This document shows positions 33,700 through 47,700 of a DNA stretch of 64,000 nt, piece by piece. The DNA is taken from assembly GCF_000004195.4 (NCBI RefSeq), contig NC_030683.2:52961358-53025357 (forward strand), in the 5' to 3' direction. The notes beneath the pieces are model-generated. The model was not told the DNA's origin and did not search any database. It was given only the letters and a program-made list of their open reading frames with translations. The stretch is from Xenopus tropicalis. Lineage: Eukaryota; Chordata; Amphibia; Anura; Pipidae. Positions within the stretch are counted from its first letter, which is position 1; each line of letters starts with the position of its first letter. The position numbers and the translations under genes are program-made.

Positions 33700-35170
33700 C
33701 TTACAGGTACTCCTAATTGCACCACTTGAAATGAATTATTGACAGCAGATGCCCACATAGATGAATATGTAGCTTTCCCCTGACTAAGTATCACCATCAG
33801 TATGTTTGTAAACGCACTGTTTTTTTGGTTCATGCTCCTGTATTTTACTAGCTCTGGGAGTCCTGTAAATAAAACCTCTGTGGTTATACTGCATTTTGTT
33901 CATGAGCTCTGTGGTTTTTTGTGTTGTTTTTCTGGATTAATCAAAACCAAAATTGGACCTTTTCTTATTCCCTCTGCTTTTTGTGTAAATCAGTTCTGGG
34001 CCTGAAGCCAGACAATATCTTTGTAGCAGAAGGAATGCAGGAAATACTGATAATGTAGGAGTGTTGGACTTTATGAACTTAAATGAGAACCTTAAAAGAC
34101 AGTATTTCCTGCTGGTTCTCATTTCCAGTTGGGCAATCGCACACAGAGCATTTCGTTGCCCACATTAATCTGAACTACCGCAGGCAGCAAAATGTCCCTA
34201 GTTTCCTTCCCATCGACAGCAATGTTGAAAACGAAAGCCAACTTCGGGCTACTACGGAAACAAGAAGCGTCTCTAAAAGGCTATTTACATTACTGCTTAC
34301 TAAGTTTGCCATCCCCAGTAGTGCACATTTGCTCTGGTCTTGAAAACATCCCATGTGCCATCATCATTGGAATCAAGAGTTCCAAGTCAGGACATTATGT
34401 TACCTTGACAAAATAAGACAATTTGGGTCTTGTACTGTTTTAGTAAGATTAGTAAGTGATTTCTTGCACTCTCCATTTGGCCACTGCTGTTGAAAAACCT
34501 AGTGAAAGAAGTGGTTTGTTTACCATAGTAGGTTGTCAAAGAGAAGATCCTGTTGAAACTGTAATTTTAGAAAAAATAGGGAGGTGTGTGTGGCAAGATA
34601 TGTACAAACTAATCATGAGTTTGAAGAGAAATGAGCAGATTAAATGCCAAATATAAAGTTACAAAAGGCAACCTTGGGTTTTGTCGGGTTTTATGATTTG
34701 CACATACAGTATATTTTGCTAAAAGAGAAGTCTTGTAAAGAGACAAGATATATTGTGTTGTAGCTTCAATGTGTTTCTCAAGACATCACACTTCCCATCT
34801 GAGCATGTTTATCAGTGCTGGACCAGGAGCAATTACCTCTTGTCCTAGCTCTGGCCTTCTTGCCCCCCACTGCAGTGGTGGTGGCAACACCCCTTCCACC
34901 AGATGGAAACCTCCTCGTAGCATCTGCAACCCCCATCCCACTCTCTGCGGGCTGCTCCTGCTAGCTTTTTTCAGATGACAAGGGAGATAGGAGTTGCAGC
35001 GGAGTGGCCAACGAACAATTTTCATTTTTCTAATTGTCCACGCTCCAGCAGATGCGCCCTAGGCAGCCGTCTACTCTGGCTACCCATGGGTCCAGCCCAT
35101 GCTTGTTGGCTTGTTATATTGAATTCTACTTAAGCTTCATAGTAGGTTTATGTTCTTAAAAATGCTTCCC
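33700..35170. other. No gene seen
   Basis: Includes a GC-richer repeat-like patch at 34800-35100 (GCTGGACCAGGAGCAATTACC ... GGTCCAGCCCATGC). Open frames at 34083-34416 lack any recognisable domain. Confidence 0.35.
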
Positions 35171-35174
35171 TTGT

Positions 35175-35320
35175 GTAATAAAAGTCACAAAGTTTGCCCA
35201 GGTGCAGTAACCCATAGCAACCAATAAGAACTTTGCAAATATATGCTACTTGCTGATTGGTTGCTGTAGGTGTTTAGACCTGTAGAAAACTTTGTACCTT
35301 TTATTTCATAACCCTGTAAG
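35175..35320. repeat. Foldback repeat ('GGTTACTGC' family) at the 3' end of the PLP-enzyme gene
   Basis: GTTTGCCCAGGTGCAGTAACCCATAGCAACCAAT and ATTGGTTGCTGTAGGTGTTTAGACC are inverted arms. The family also occurs at 590-850. It contains TTTATT (35299-35304), an AATAAA in gene sense 351 bases past the stop at 35655-35657. Confidence 0.5.
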
Positions 35321-35654
35321 AAAACCTAACAAACAATCCACAATTCATTTACTTTTTAATCACATGAACAACATTTCTACTTTAGCATGATAAACCACTG
35401 GACAGATCATATAATTCTTAGCAATATTTATATCTTTACTCCCTTCCATTATATGATGCTGTATCTGTATTGGAATATTTTGTTGTTCTGATGAATATGA
35501 CTTCACTTAACAAAAACTAATTAAGGTCTGGTTGATTTACAAAGAAGACTCTTAAAGCCACAAGCATAGGTAATTGTAGAAAATTTCAGTAGATTGGCTG
35601 CAAACTCATGCACTGGCGAAAAGTCCACATCACCAACTTCTAATTGTTCTCTGC

Positions 35655-35753
35655 TCACTGGTCATTCCACTTTAGCGATGAGTATTTTTCTGTCAGCATG
35701 TCCTTTAGCTGCATAGTGTGTGTTCTGTCTCTGGTTTCCACTAGGCAGGTTAC
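35655..35753 (-). CDS. PLP-enzyme exon 11 (terminal)
   Basis: After CTATTTTTCAG, 32 codons and [23 protein letters not shown] then [12 protein letters not shown]. The V-C-x-V-E-T-R strand fits the end of an ACT-like domain and follows exon 10 in phase. The intron before it is 6.2 kb. Confidence 0.85.
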   Translation of the reverse strand, partial: VTCLVETRDRTHTMQLKDMLTEKYSSLKWNDQ

Positions 35754-38700
35754 CTGAAAAATAGGGATGTAATATTGAAGTCCAATACTGCACTATTTTT
35801 TATCTGTAATTAGAGCATTCTGTAATTTCTGCTTACCATGTTTGAATCTAAAAAATGAATCTCATTTAAGGTTGTAAATACTATTCTTAGATATAAGATA
35901 CAGCACCTTGCATGCTCACGGACACTTTATTAAAGACACAGAAACAGGTGTGGCTTTAAAAAGGTACTTTTACATAAACTTTTAGTATGTTATAGAATGT
36001 CCTATACCTAACAACTTTGCAATTGGTTTTTATTATTTTGTTTTATAGTTATTTGCCTTTGTCTTCTACATCTTTCCAGCTTTTAAATTGTGGTCACTGA
36101 CCCCGGCAAACCACCGGTCTTCTATTCATATTCCAGTCTCTCACTGCCTGGTTGGTAAGGTAAAGAAGACCCTAGAAACCAGATAGCTGCCGAAATTCCA
36201 AACTGAAGATCTGGTAAAGAAAAAGCTAAATAACTGAAAAACCACAAAAAATAAACAAAGAAAACCAACTTCAAGTTGTCTCAGAATATCAATGTCTATG
36301 TCATATTAAAAGTTAATATAAAATTGAACAACCCCTTTTACAGGACAAGGTGCCCTAGACATCCCTTCACCTCTTAAGCTAGGAACGTAGGCAGTAGTGA
36401 AGTGCCATGTTTTCAGGTTCCCCTATCAATAAACTCTCTGTGCACCTTATTACATATTTCCATTTTAGACTGAAGAACAATGTACTTATATAAGGGAAAC
36501 CTATGGGAAGGCCATCTCCCATAGACTCTATTTGACTCAAATAATTAAAATATTTAATAATGATTTCATTTTCTCTGTATTAATACAGCATTACCTTGTA
36601 TTTGATCCCAGCTATGATATATTAATGTATTTATTTCCTATTATTAATATACTGCTGACACATTTCCTGGTCCCAAGCATTCTGGATAACAAAACATGGT
36701 TTAACTGCTTAGGTACACATTGCTGCATATTGTTTCTGGGGTATTAATGACTTTTAGTGTATCAGCAGTGTAGGACATGAGCATACATATTTTGGCCAAA
36801 GTGTGGCACTAACTTTCCATTTTTTGTAACAATTATTTATACAGGCTGAATTTGTTTGCTGGCGGGATATATTGTTTTTTTTTTTTTTTTTTTTAAAAAC
36901 TCTGTGTTCTCGTACATAAAATTGTTTTTTTTTTTTTGTCAGCTGATCCCTGTCATGGAAATAGTCAAAATTTAACCCAGAAATCTAGGGTTACCCATTG
37001 CACTGAGAAACAGCGCCTAGGAAAGCCATCTGGTCCAAGGTGGCACAGTGTTTACTGCAGGTTACAGACAACGTTTGTCTAGTTGCTCACAGCTAAGTTG
37101 AGCCCCAAGTTACCTCCATCTGTTTTCAAAAGTACAACAAGCTCAAAGTGGTCTTGGCAACTTTTTTGTCTTTTTCTTTGTCTCGCCGCCATTAGATACA
37201 GTAAACGTCAAGCCTTTTACTGGTTATCATATATCATATATAAAGAAGTGATTTATTTGGCACATTGGAAATGATTCAGGGGACAATGTGAAAAGGTTTT
37301 TTCATAGGATTTAAAAAAATGTAAATGTATTATTTGCTCATTATGTGGATGTGTCTTAGTTAAGTCATTGCCTTTCTGTATTTGGGATCATAAAACAATT
37401 TTCCATTACATGCAAAATATCCTTCTATTGAAAACAAAGATCAAAACCAGAACATCAGATTAAAACCAAATGTTGTTACCCATTGTTATTGCTCTTGGGA
37501 AAAACACAAAAGCATGTTGCAGAGATGTAACATTTCAGAGAATGATGCTAGGTCACTGGCTACACACTGTGATGAATTGTTATTAGCGTTAATGTGTGTT
37601 AAGCATGTACATCTTTCTCTGTTGGTAATTCCATTCCATTACCAACACATGTGTGGGAAAAAGTGTGGGTGTTTAATGTTTAAGTTCAGTCATATAAATG
37701 CAGTAAACCTACATGTAGATGTAAATTCTGACCATGTAGTAAACCTACATGGTCAGAATACTGTACATTACTGTTTCTTCTTAACAGTTAGCCCTCAGAA
37801 CTTGACTAAAAGACTACAACTCTCAGGATCCTCCAACATACAATCCAGGGTCCAGGCATGCTAGTTATAGTAGTTATAGTAAGTTATAGTAAGTTATAGT
37901 AACATATGGGGAGTGAAGTTTTAGAAAAAAAGCTTTAGATTTTGAAATTACAGTAGTTATATCATGGCATGGCAGGCAAATATTGGCTTAGGAGGTTAAA
38001 ATCAGGCTAACCCTACCCCCACCCAGCCGAGAGCAGTATTGACTTCTCTTATACTGTACCACATTAGCATGGCTGGTCTTCTGTTACCAGTCTGGACAGT
38101 CTCTAGTTTCCCAAGGGCAGTGTTCTTCTCCTGCATTAACTGTTCAGTGACTAATAATTCTGTTCCTATGTGGAAGCAGACAATATATCCTTGGGACTAA
38201 TGACCAGCCCTCCTTCCCAGCCTACCCCTGGGGATTTCATGTTTTTTTTTAAAGTGCCCCAGTACATTTGTGTACAACGTGAACCCAATAAACAGAGAAA
38301 AATGAAGTCTTCATATTGTTTAAAAAATCATTTTTGCACTTGACTGTATAGAACAGTATAATTTGTTCTTTGGAGAGTATTTGTTTTGTCTGTGGGATTA
38401 GTTAGAATTTTTAGAGGATGACATGGCAGATAAATATTCCTCATCTGGAAAGCATAAGACCTTTGAAACAAAGTTCTAAATTAAGTTGGTAGAACAATGT
38501 CTCCCTTCCACACCTACACTTTCTTTCCTATTACATCTAAGGCACATTTAGGCTTTAAAAATTCATAAGCATAATAGCTACATCCAGAGATATATATACT
38601 TTCCTCTTCTTTTCCAACCAGTTCTTTTGGCATAGACAAAATGTTGTTGTAGTATTGTTGCTCACTGGGATACTGTTATAGGGCCAGTATGTAGTTCTGG

Positions 38701-41700
38701 CTACTCATGCATTTTTTATATTAAGCATGTATCTTGTGTTTTTGCGTGCAGTGCAATTTCTCATGCATGCTGGCAACAAGTGTGCACACACTGAGACCAA
38801 AGCTCAAAGCAGAGTTTTTCACATTTTGTAATGTCATCATATTTATATGATTAAATATCTCCAAAAAAAGAGTTATATTCCAAACAGATCAATTGTGTAT
38901 ATATATAACTCGGTGTTGCTGGTGTTTTTTTTAATATTTAAATCATTTACCTTGCACCCGAGGTAAAAGCTGAAGCAGAGTGCCATATATATATATATAT
39001 TTGTTTTTGGTACTAACATAAATCCTTCTGTGTGAAGTTTATTCCAAGCATTTATCCCTTTTATTCCACTGGAATGAATACAATAGATAGAATTATTATG
39101 GTTACTGTAATATGAACTATTTGTGAATTACAACATCAGATTCCATTTTTGCAGTGGAAACCAAGGGAAAAGGAAAATGTTTAAGGCTTAGAACCAAGAA
39201 TGTCCACCACCCATCTGATTTATTATTTTGAAAAGTCGTTTGTATCTAGGCTTAAGCACAGGTTATGTCTTTTTCTATTTTAATGTTTTGTGTTCTTTTC
39301 TAATAAACATACTCATTTTCCAAGGCAGCCATCCCAGTACGGGATTTGGGACACTTTTACACTTAAGGGCAGGCTCTCACCGTAGAGAAGAGAACATTTT
39401 CCTTAAAACACAGAGCTACTGCACAATTCTATCATGAACCCCAATTTCCTATTGTGACCAGCTACACAGATGTTCTGCATGCCCCACAATAAATATTTTA
39501 TTGGTAGCTTGCTAAAAGTAATTCAGTAAGAAAGCTCCAATCCCCTCAAAGAAGAATATAACATTTTAATATTATGATTGTTTACTATTCTGTGAAAGGT
39601 TTCCACAAATCCACATCATAGGTCATAGCTCAAATATTGTGAACCGTCACTAATATTAAAGGGCAACTGAAGATATTAGTGTATAGTGGACAACCCCAAA
39701 TAGGTTGCAACTCAAATGCTATTTTTGCTATGAAGGATAAAACCTGGCCTAAGCGCTTGTACTGATGATGCCCCCCATTCTTCCTTATGCAGGTGGAATG
39801 CAGTATGTGTACAGCCCCATAAGAAAAAATGGGGTATGTTTGTTCTTGCGCAGGAGAACGACGCCGCAGGGGAGCACAGAATGTGCCTTGTCCACTGTCC
39901 CAGGTCTTTAATTTGGCCAGCTGCCACCTGTTAAATTTAAGGCTGAATAACAAAGATTATAGTATTGATATACCTTATGCACAGGTATTATTATTATACT
40001 AACCTAGAGATACTATGAGACTGAAGAACCATTACTACAATTTTTTGCCATGTAGCTCCATTTTGGTATAAGCTTGATCATGCAATGAAGCTGGAATTAC
40101 TGTACCTGCTGAGTATTCTTCTGACATCTATAGGTGCCTAAAGGCCATGCTTAAGTGTAACTTAACAACTCTGTTCATTCCTCATGTCACCTGCAGAGAT
40201 GTATGGCATATAGTCCATGGCGCCACACTTTTGGCACCATTATGAATATAACAGAAAATAAGAAAATCCTAATATAAAACTGATGTTCAAAGAGCAGCAT
40301 AAATGCTGTAACTAAGCATTCAATGTATATGAAGGTGCCTTTGTGTGCTGCTCTGATGCAATGATTGGTTGCAGAACACATTTTAATTAAGGGAAACTGT
40401 GTATTTGATTTATAATATGCTTTAAAAAATCAGGAATGTAGAAAGAATAATAAAACTAATATGTTAAAAATTGTTCCAAAATGAGATTTGGCATAAGACC
40501 AGTTTCTAAGCAGTTGCATGGTTACAGATTTATGAGCCAATTCTTTTTTTCCTGCATTTGTTATTATTGCACAGGAAATATGTGAAACTAATTTGTTTAC
40601 TGTGTCTGCATTAATATTTATATTTCATATAATTTATATTAGATCATCACATTCATGGGTTTATCAAACTCCCTGCTTAAAGAGGAAGAAAGCCCCTTTA
40701 AACATATCTAAGAAAATAATTAGCACTATATAAATATAAAGGCATACGTACATACGTATGTACATATATACATGCAATGTATGCATGCAAGTTTAGGGGG
40801 TTGTATGGAGACGATGATGAGGGGAGATAGTTGACATTGGGTGGCCATGGGCACCTGTATCTCTTGGTATGGCTTTATGTTTCCTACCTACTGCTGCTCT
40901 GCATGGCCTCACAATGTGTGGGACCTAGGGTAAGTGCTAAACAAGCAACACTCGGCTCTGGTAAGTTGCACAGTCCAATGGAGTGTTTTATTTTTCCACT
41001 GAACTCGCTATGTATAACAGGCAGTCAACTCAGTCAACTTTTGTTTGTACCGTTTTGGAAGCAGTTTCCATATTTAACAAGTGGTTAATTTGCCATTGAA
41101 AGGTCACTTAAAACCTAGGATCAGAAACACATGCAAATGTTAGGTTTAAAAGTTATGAACATTGCTGTCTGCAACATTCCAGTAAAAAAAGCTGATTCAA
41201 TGATTTCCATATGGAAGGAGACTTTACAGCTGATGCTACACCCCATTTAGGATAAATATATATGGTGTATAAAGTGTGCATTATGCCTGCATAAAGAATG
41301 TCATCTAAGATCAAAGTGAAGAATATTACAAAGAAAAGCCAAATACAATTACAAAAGAACATATTTCTTGCATTAGCTGTTTAGCTATGCCAAGCTTCAT
41401 GAATTTAAAAGCTTGAATTGCTGCTAATAGGACTTAACAGCTTGTGACGATTATTGAAATAAGAGAAGAAAATATATAGTCATGGAAACTCATTCCTTTC
41501 CAATGATGTTATTCTGTGTCCTCCATACAAAACATGGGAACAGACTCAACTTCTGTCATATCATTCTGTGAGAGCTGCAAAGCACTCCCTAAATCTTTCC
41601 ATCAGTCCATACAAACTGCCAAGCCACAGTCTTATTTCTTACATAATGAAGGATTTTTCCTTTTCCTTGCCTCACTTCAACACTAACTTATTTTCTAAAA

Positions 41701-44700
41701 TTTACATTATTGTATCAAGCTCTAAAGCAGTTGTTCATCTTTCTATGCTCATACAAATGAAATGTTATATCATAATAATTAAAAAGTTATATACATTAGA
41801 CTGTAATGTAGTAACATTTCAAGCATTATTGCCTCTTGGTTTTGGCATGCCAACGGTTTATATATCTGATTTTTTCGTATATTATAATAAATAATGTCAA
41901 TATATTTCCTACCTCTATTGTGAAAAGGGCAGTGTTCAGGAAGATGTTCTCTTTCTGTATATCCAGTACCCTGAAACACATAATTAATACTGATTAGCAG
42001 TCTTACAAAGTGTAGCCCAAAATTCATGGCATTGCAGCAGAGTATACAGAAAAAATAAAGCAATATAACTTGAAAACTATGCGATAAGGGAGAGGTGAGG
42101 GGAGTCTAGGCAGTGATCGTTAAGAGGGCTTTTAGCGCCCGGGAGTATAGTTGTCCTTTAATATAAAAAAAAGAGCTGTTATCAGTGCTGTGTATCAGGG
42201 CATTCAACTGTTGGATTATTTGAGACAATTCCTAAGCAGCTCAGATGATAGTGATCATGTAAAGTGCCCCCAGCATCAAAAAGAGGGCCTAACAGAAACA
42301 AAATATGAATAGCTGCTGGGAATTATTTTAAAGAAATGGATTGTTATTGGATGCTAGTAGGGGATTAAGGGTTAATAATTATTTACTGTATGAAATCTTA
42401 GGCATGTCCTGTGGGATGATGAAATCCCTGTTTGCCGATGGATGTCAGGTGACATTGCTTAGTGTATGAGTTTATAGGCATACCAGCTTGAGTCATCCTT
42501 GGCTTTCACTCCATTGTGGATGGTACTGGAGAGTTTGAGGCAGAAGGGATCAATAAAGAATAAATACACTAAGGGGCTGATTTACTAACCCACGAATCCG
42601 ACCCGAATTGGAAAAGTTCCGACTTGAAAACGAACATTTTGCGACTTTTTCGTATGTTTTGCGATTTTTTCGGATGCTGTACGAATTTTTCGTTACCAAT
42701 ACGATTTTTGCGTAAAAACGCGTGTTTTTCGTATCCATTATGAAAGTTGCGTAAAAAGTTGCGCATTTTTCGTAGCGTTAAAACTTACGCGAAAAGTTGT
42801 GCATTTTTCGTAGCGTTAAAACTTAACGCTACGAAAAATGCGCAACTTTTCGCGTAAGTTTTAACGCTACGAAAAATGCGCAACTTTTTACGCAACTTTC
42901 GTAATGGATAGGAAAACTCGCGTTTTTACGCAAAAATCGTATTGGTAACGAAAAATTCGTAAAGAATCCGAAAAAATCGCAAAACATACGAAAAAATCGC
43001 AAAATACCGATCATTACGAAAAAAACGCAATCGGACTCCATTCGACCCGTTCGTGGGTAAGTAAATCAGCCCCTAAGTAAGGAGAACCGAATCCTAATAT
43101 GCATATGCAAATTAGGCTACTAAAGGGTTAAAGATAACCATGTGCATGTTTATGTGAAAAGCCACATGATTTTTAGGATTCAGATTTGGTTTGGCCAAGC
43201 ACATCCCTAGTTCTCAGTCAGGTAAATAAAAGTAGGAGTCTACCAGAGAAAGAATATAGTAAGAATCATTAACCTATGAAACAAGGGGTGCATATGACAA
43301 GTTTTGTTTTTTTTTGAAAGGTGTATTTTATTGATTTTCATAACAACATAAAACAACATATCTGACAATACAAAAGGATAGAACGGAGTACTTTTTTTCC
43401 CAGGTTAGATTATATCATTGCTATATACATCGTAATTACAGGCTTTATGAGATGAGTATAACTTTACAGGGTATAGATCCGGCAGGGGTTCCAATGCATT
43501 ATATTAATCAACCAATAGGTCTAGCTAAGTTGGGTTATGTCAAAAGAAATGGGGAGACTCCAGGAGTCAGAAGGTATGCATGGGTGTGGAGCTGTTCAGT
43601 TGCCCTCTAAGTCACACCAGGGACCCCAAACTCTGTCAGATTTGTCAGGTGCACCCCTTGTCTCATATGTGAATTTGTATAGGGGAACGAAGGTGTTCAC
43701 CAAATTCTTCCAGGCTGTAATGGTGGGTAAAGTAGGGCCCATCCAGTGCATTGCAACAGTTTTTTTTTGCGTAAAACAAGAGTATCCTGTAGCGTAGCCG
43801 GGAACTATTGTGAGGGATTATACTATCTAAGACACCTAACAGGCAGGTTTTTGGAGCAGTTACAGTAGGGAAGGCTAGGTTATTTGAGAGATAGTTAATC
43901 ACTGCTGTCCAGAACCTGGCGATATGGGGACATGACCAAATCATGTGGAAGAAATTAGCAGAGTCTGCTCCGCATCTCGGGCACTGTCAGGGCACGGCCC
44001 ATCCAGTACAGCCTTGATGGGTGATATACAGATGGTGAAACGTTTAATACTGTACAAGTCTGTCTTTGCTGGAGAGAAGACAGTTATACATGGTGGCATA
44101 TGACAAGTTTTATAAGATCTGGGGAAACTGGTGCAACCAAGATAACTTGGACACATAACTCATTACCTTAGATTAAGTGTCACTGATCTGTCAAAACTAA
44201 ACACAGTCACCTATATAGTGACAGCTGCAATGCCTAGCAATAGTATCCTTGCTTGTATTTACCTGAACTCGACTTGACACCATTCCAATGTCAGTATATC
44301 AAACACTGCTTTGTATTTTATTGTTTTGTGATGTTGTAAAATCAATAAAAATCTACCTTTAAAAAAAAAAAAAAGTAATGTAATGTACATCACAATTAAC
44401 AAGTTCCCTTCCAATCATGGAGAAATATTAACTGAGGAAATAGGTTTTTGTTCCCACAAAAAATTATTTGATGGAGACTGGATGTTTATTAAGTACAAAT
44501 ATCATTGTTTATGTGAGAGTGCAAGATCATGATGCTAAAAAAGTTTAATGATAAATACCTGACTTCTTCTCGACCAAGAATCTCAAGGAGCTTTGTGACT
44601 TCCCCCGGGAAGTCTGAAAGCACGACAGAGAACTTGCAGACTCGGTGATCCAGGACCAAGGCTTTGTCTATGCAGTGGCGAAATAATGGCAGAGGGAGGT

Positions 44701-47700
44701 TTCCACTGCAAACAACAACAGCCACTCTAAAAAACAAAGCGGAACAAGAGCTGTATAAATTGTTCACAGATAAATACCCACAGTGGCAACCTGTGCACAG
44801 TATAGAGCATATTTAAAATTTGGCATAAAATGCACAGAACAAATTTGTTGTTGCTTTTATTACGAGCAGTAGCAACAGTTTCTTGTTGTAAAAATATGTC
44901 CAACTAGTGGCTCTGCATTACTAATCATTGGCTGATTCACTAAGTAATTCTATACAGAAGTACTACAATAAAATTAACAGTTATCCATACATTTGGTTCC
45001 TCATTTGTCATACACGCACTAATGTACAGATAATCTGTAATCCGATAGGAATATAGGGTGTTCTATTGAAATCCACCCAGACCTGGCATATATACCTAGA
45101 TGGTTAGGCAGTATAGTTGAAATTTGCCCATCCAAACCTGGGCATCTCAGGTGGGAAATGAAGAATCAGTTTTTACAAATTGACACATAAAAAAATCCAA
45201 CACAGTGCCTGAGGACACAGGTATTGTATTCATGAAGGGCAGGGAGCATCAGGCGCAAGTACTTCCTGAATGAGCACTGATGGGTGCAATTGGCTAGCCA
45301 CTGCAAAGGGGCAAACTAAGGTAGATGTGAAAAATTGTGTAACACCCAGTATACAAAGAAATGACAGTTTTACACTAAAACCTTATTTTATGCCAAATTC
45401 AGCTACACTTTAAAATAAAATAATTACACATTTTTCTAAATATGTGTGATCTTACACATGTGCTGTGGTGTTATAGTGCTAATTGTAAACTGTGCTCTAA
45501 TGATTTGAACTGTGCGCCTAGGTTCTTTGTTGTAAACTTCATGTTAAAATAATACCCAATGGCAATTTAAAATAATGAGAAAGTCTGTAAACCATTATAC
45601 ACACACTCTATATTTGCCAGAAATCTCCTCCAAATGTATCCTATGTATACATCATCACTAGATAACATTGTTTTGCAACCATGGGCCCAGCAGTATTGGT
45701 ATTTTTCTGTGGATGCCGTTCCAGTGGTGTAATGTGATTATGTAGCTCTCCATACACTGGAAACATTATTTATACTTAAACCAAGGCACTCTGTACACCA
45801 TGCACTGTAGACTAATACAGTATGATAACAATGTGATTGGGTTACAGGAAATGATGTATGGCTGCCTAGAGTGGAACTAATCTTTTAATTTGCTGAGCAT
45901 TCTGGCGTTCATTTTATTAGAACCAGATATGCTAAAATGACGAACTTTTTGCTGATCACATGCCAGTTTTTTACACTGCACACTGTATAATTTGCCCTGA
46001 GTAGATTTTATATAACAGATATGAATGTGTGAGTTTGCTTTTAATAAACGTGATCTTTAATTCCTGTACTGTAATGCAGTAATTCTAATGCAGCCATCCC
46101 AATTTAACCCTGTTGTAAAACACAGCAGCGGCCAGAAAGATTGCGAGACAATTATTTAAAAAGATCTCTATTTAATGTTTCATGTTATTCATGTTAAACT
46201 ACTGTCTCACAAGTATAAGGTGTATTTTAGCTAATAATTTCAACTTGACTACCCAGCAATGAACAGATTATTTTTGAAGGTATAAACAGGTATGGGATCT
46301 ATTATCTGGAATGCTTGGGACCTGGTGTTTTACTGAGAAGGTTTAGGATCAAGTACAATGTACTGTTTTGTTATTACACAGAAAAAGGAAATAATTTTAA
46401 TTATTATTAAATAATAATAATTAAACTTATTTCCTTTTTCTGTGTAATAACAAAACAGTACATTGTACTTGATCCTAAACCTTCTCAAAAATATTAAATA
46501 ATATAAGTTTAATATAATTATTATTTTCCTCTATGGGAGATGGTCTACCTCAAATTTAGAGATTTCTGGATATTGGGTTTCTAGATAAGAGATCCTCTAC
46601 TCTTCTGTATCTGTTTTACTTATTATTTGCACTGGCCTGCATGTGCGCCCCCATGGTACATGTTCACCCAAGCTCTCAGCTATCTATGCCATGTTGCTTT
46701 GGGTTTAGCACACGCCAGTGACTTCATCGGTATGCACTGAACCCGACACAGCATAGAGAGCTGAGAGCTTCGCTGAACACAAACCTTGGGCGAGTACATG
46801 CACACCAGCACATGTAATAAGTAGGCAAAATAGAAGAGTAGAGCTGAGTAGATGCGAAAGAGTAGCATTGAGTAGAGCTGAAAAATAATCATTTAACAAA
46901 ACTAGATAGCCCCCCTAGTCATATGGGCCCTGTTGTGTACCGCTAGAGAGAGCTGCATGCCTAAATGTTAGCTAAGATTAAATGTATTTTCCCTGTTGGT
47001 GAATCTGTTATCTAGCCTGACTTTCTGCGTGTTCTCTTCCTACACTTCCTACTTGCAAATGTCTGTATATAGTTAGCCATGCTGGAGCTCTAATAAATAA
47101 GTTGTTTAAGCATTACCATTGAGTCCTTCTTAACTCCACTGTGAACCCAACAGACCCCACAGATTATTTTTCCACAGATACAGCCTAGATGGGTGTCCTG
47201 TACAAGGTTTATTTTAGGGCCCCACATATCATTAATCTGCCACTGAATGCCAGCCAGATTAAATATGGCATTAGATACAAGGTTTATTGATATATGTGGT
47301 GTGCTTTAAGATGCTTCAGCAGTTGATGCCCTTGTGGGTTGGCAGTGCCACCATAATAATATAATAATCTCCATATCTCTCCAGATTACTTACCTTTTCC
47401 CTTTCAGTTCTGGCAGTTTATCAGCTACGAGAGCAGCAAGTCCCATTGCACCCTCAGCATCAGCTGTGACTCTCTCACATTCTAGAAGCCTCAGCATAGA
47501 AAGCAGTACATCCTCCTCCCTGTAGGTAAATAAGAGACAGCAATTGTGTGAGATGTAATCAGTGCTTAAGTAAAACAAAAAAATAGTGTTTTACTACTGA
47601 AAATCCATCATTAACAATAATGTGTTTATGGCATACTAGAAGAAATACATATACATGTGAAGTGTCAAAGAACTTTCATGCAAATGGTTATCTAGACATA

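Noticed and set aside
34083..34416. Two overlapping plus-strand frames of 74-86 codons
   Set aside because: No recognisable domain, no splice context, and the sequence resembles a dispersed repeat.
42550..43041. Lysine/asparagine- and phenylalanine-rich frames in 42.5-43.0 kb
   Set aside because: Products of the CGAAAAA/TTTTTCG palindrome.
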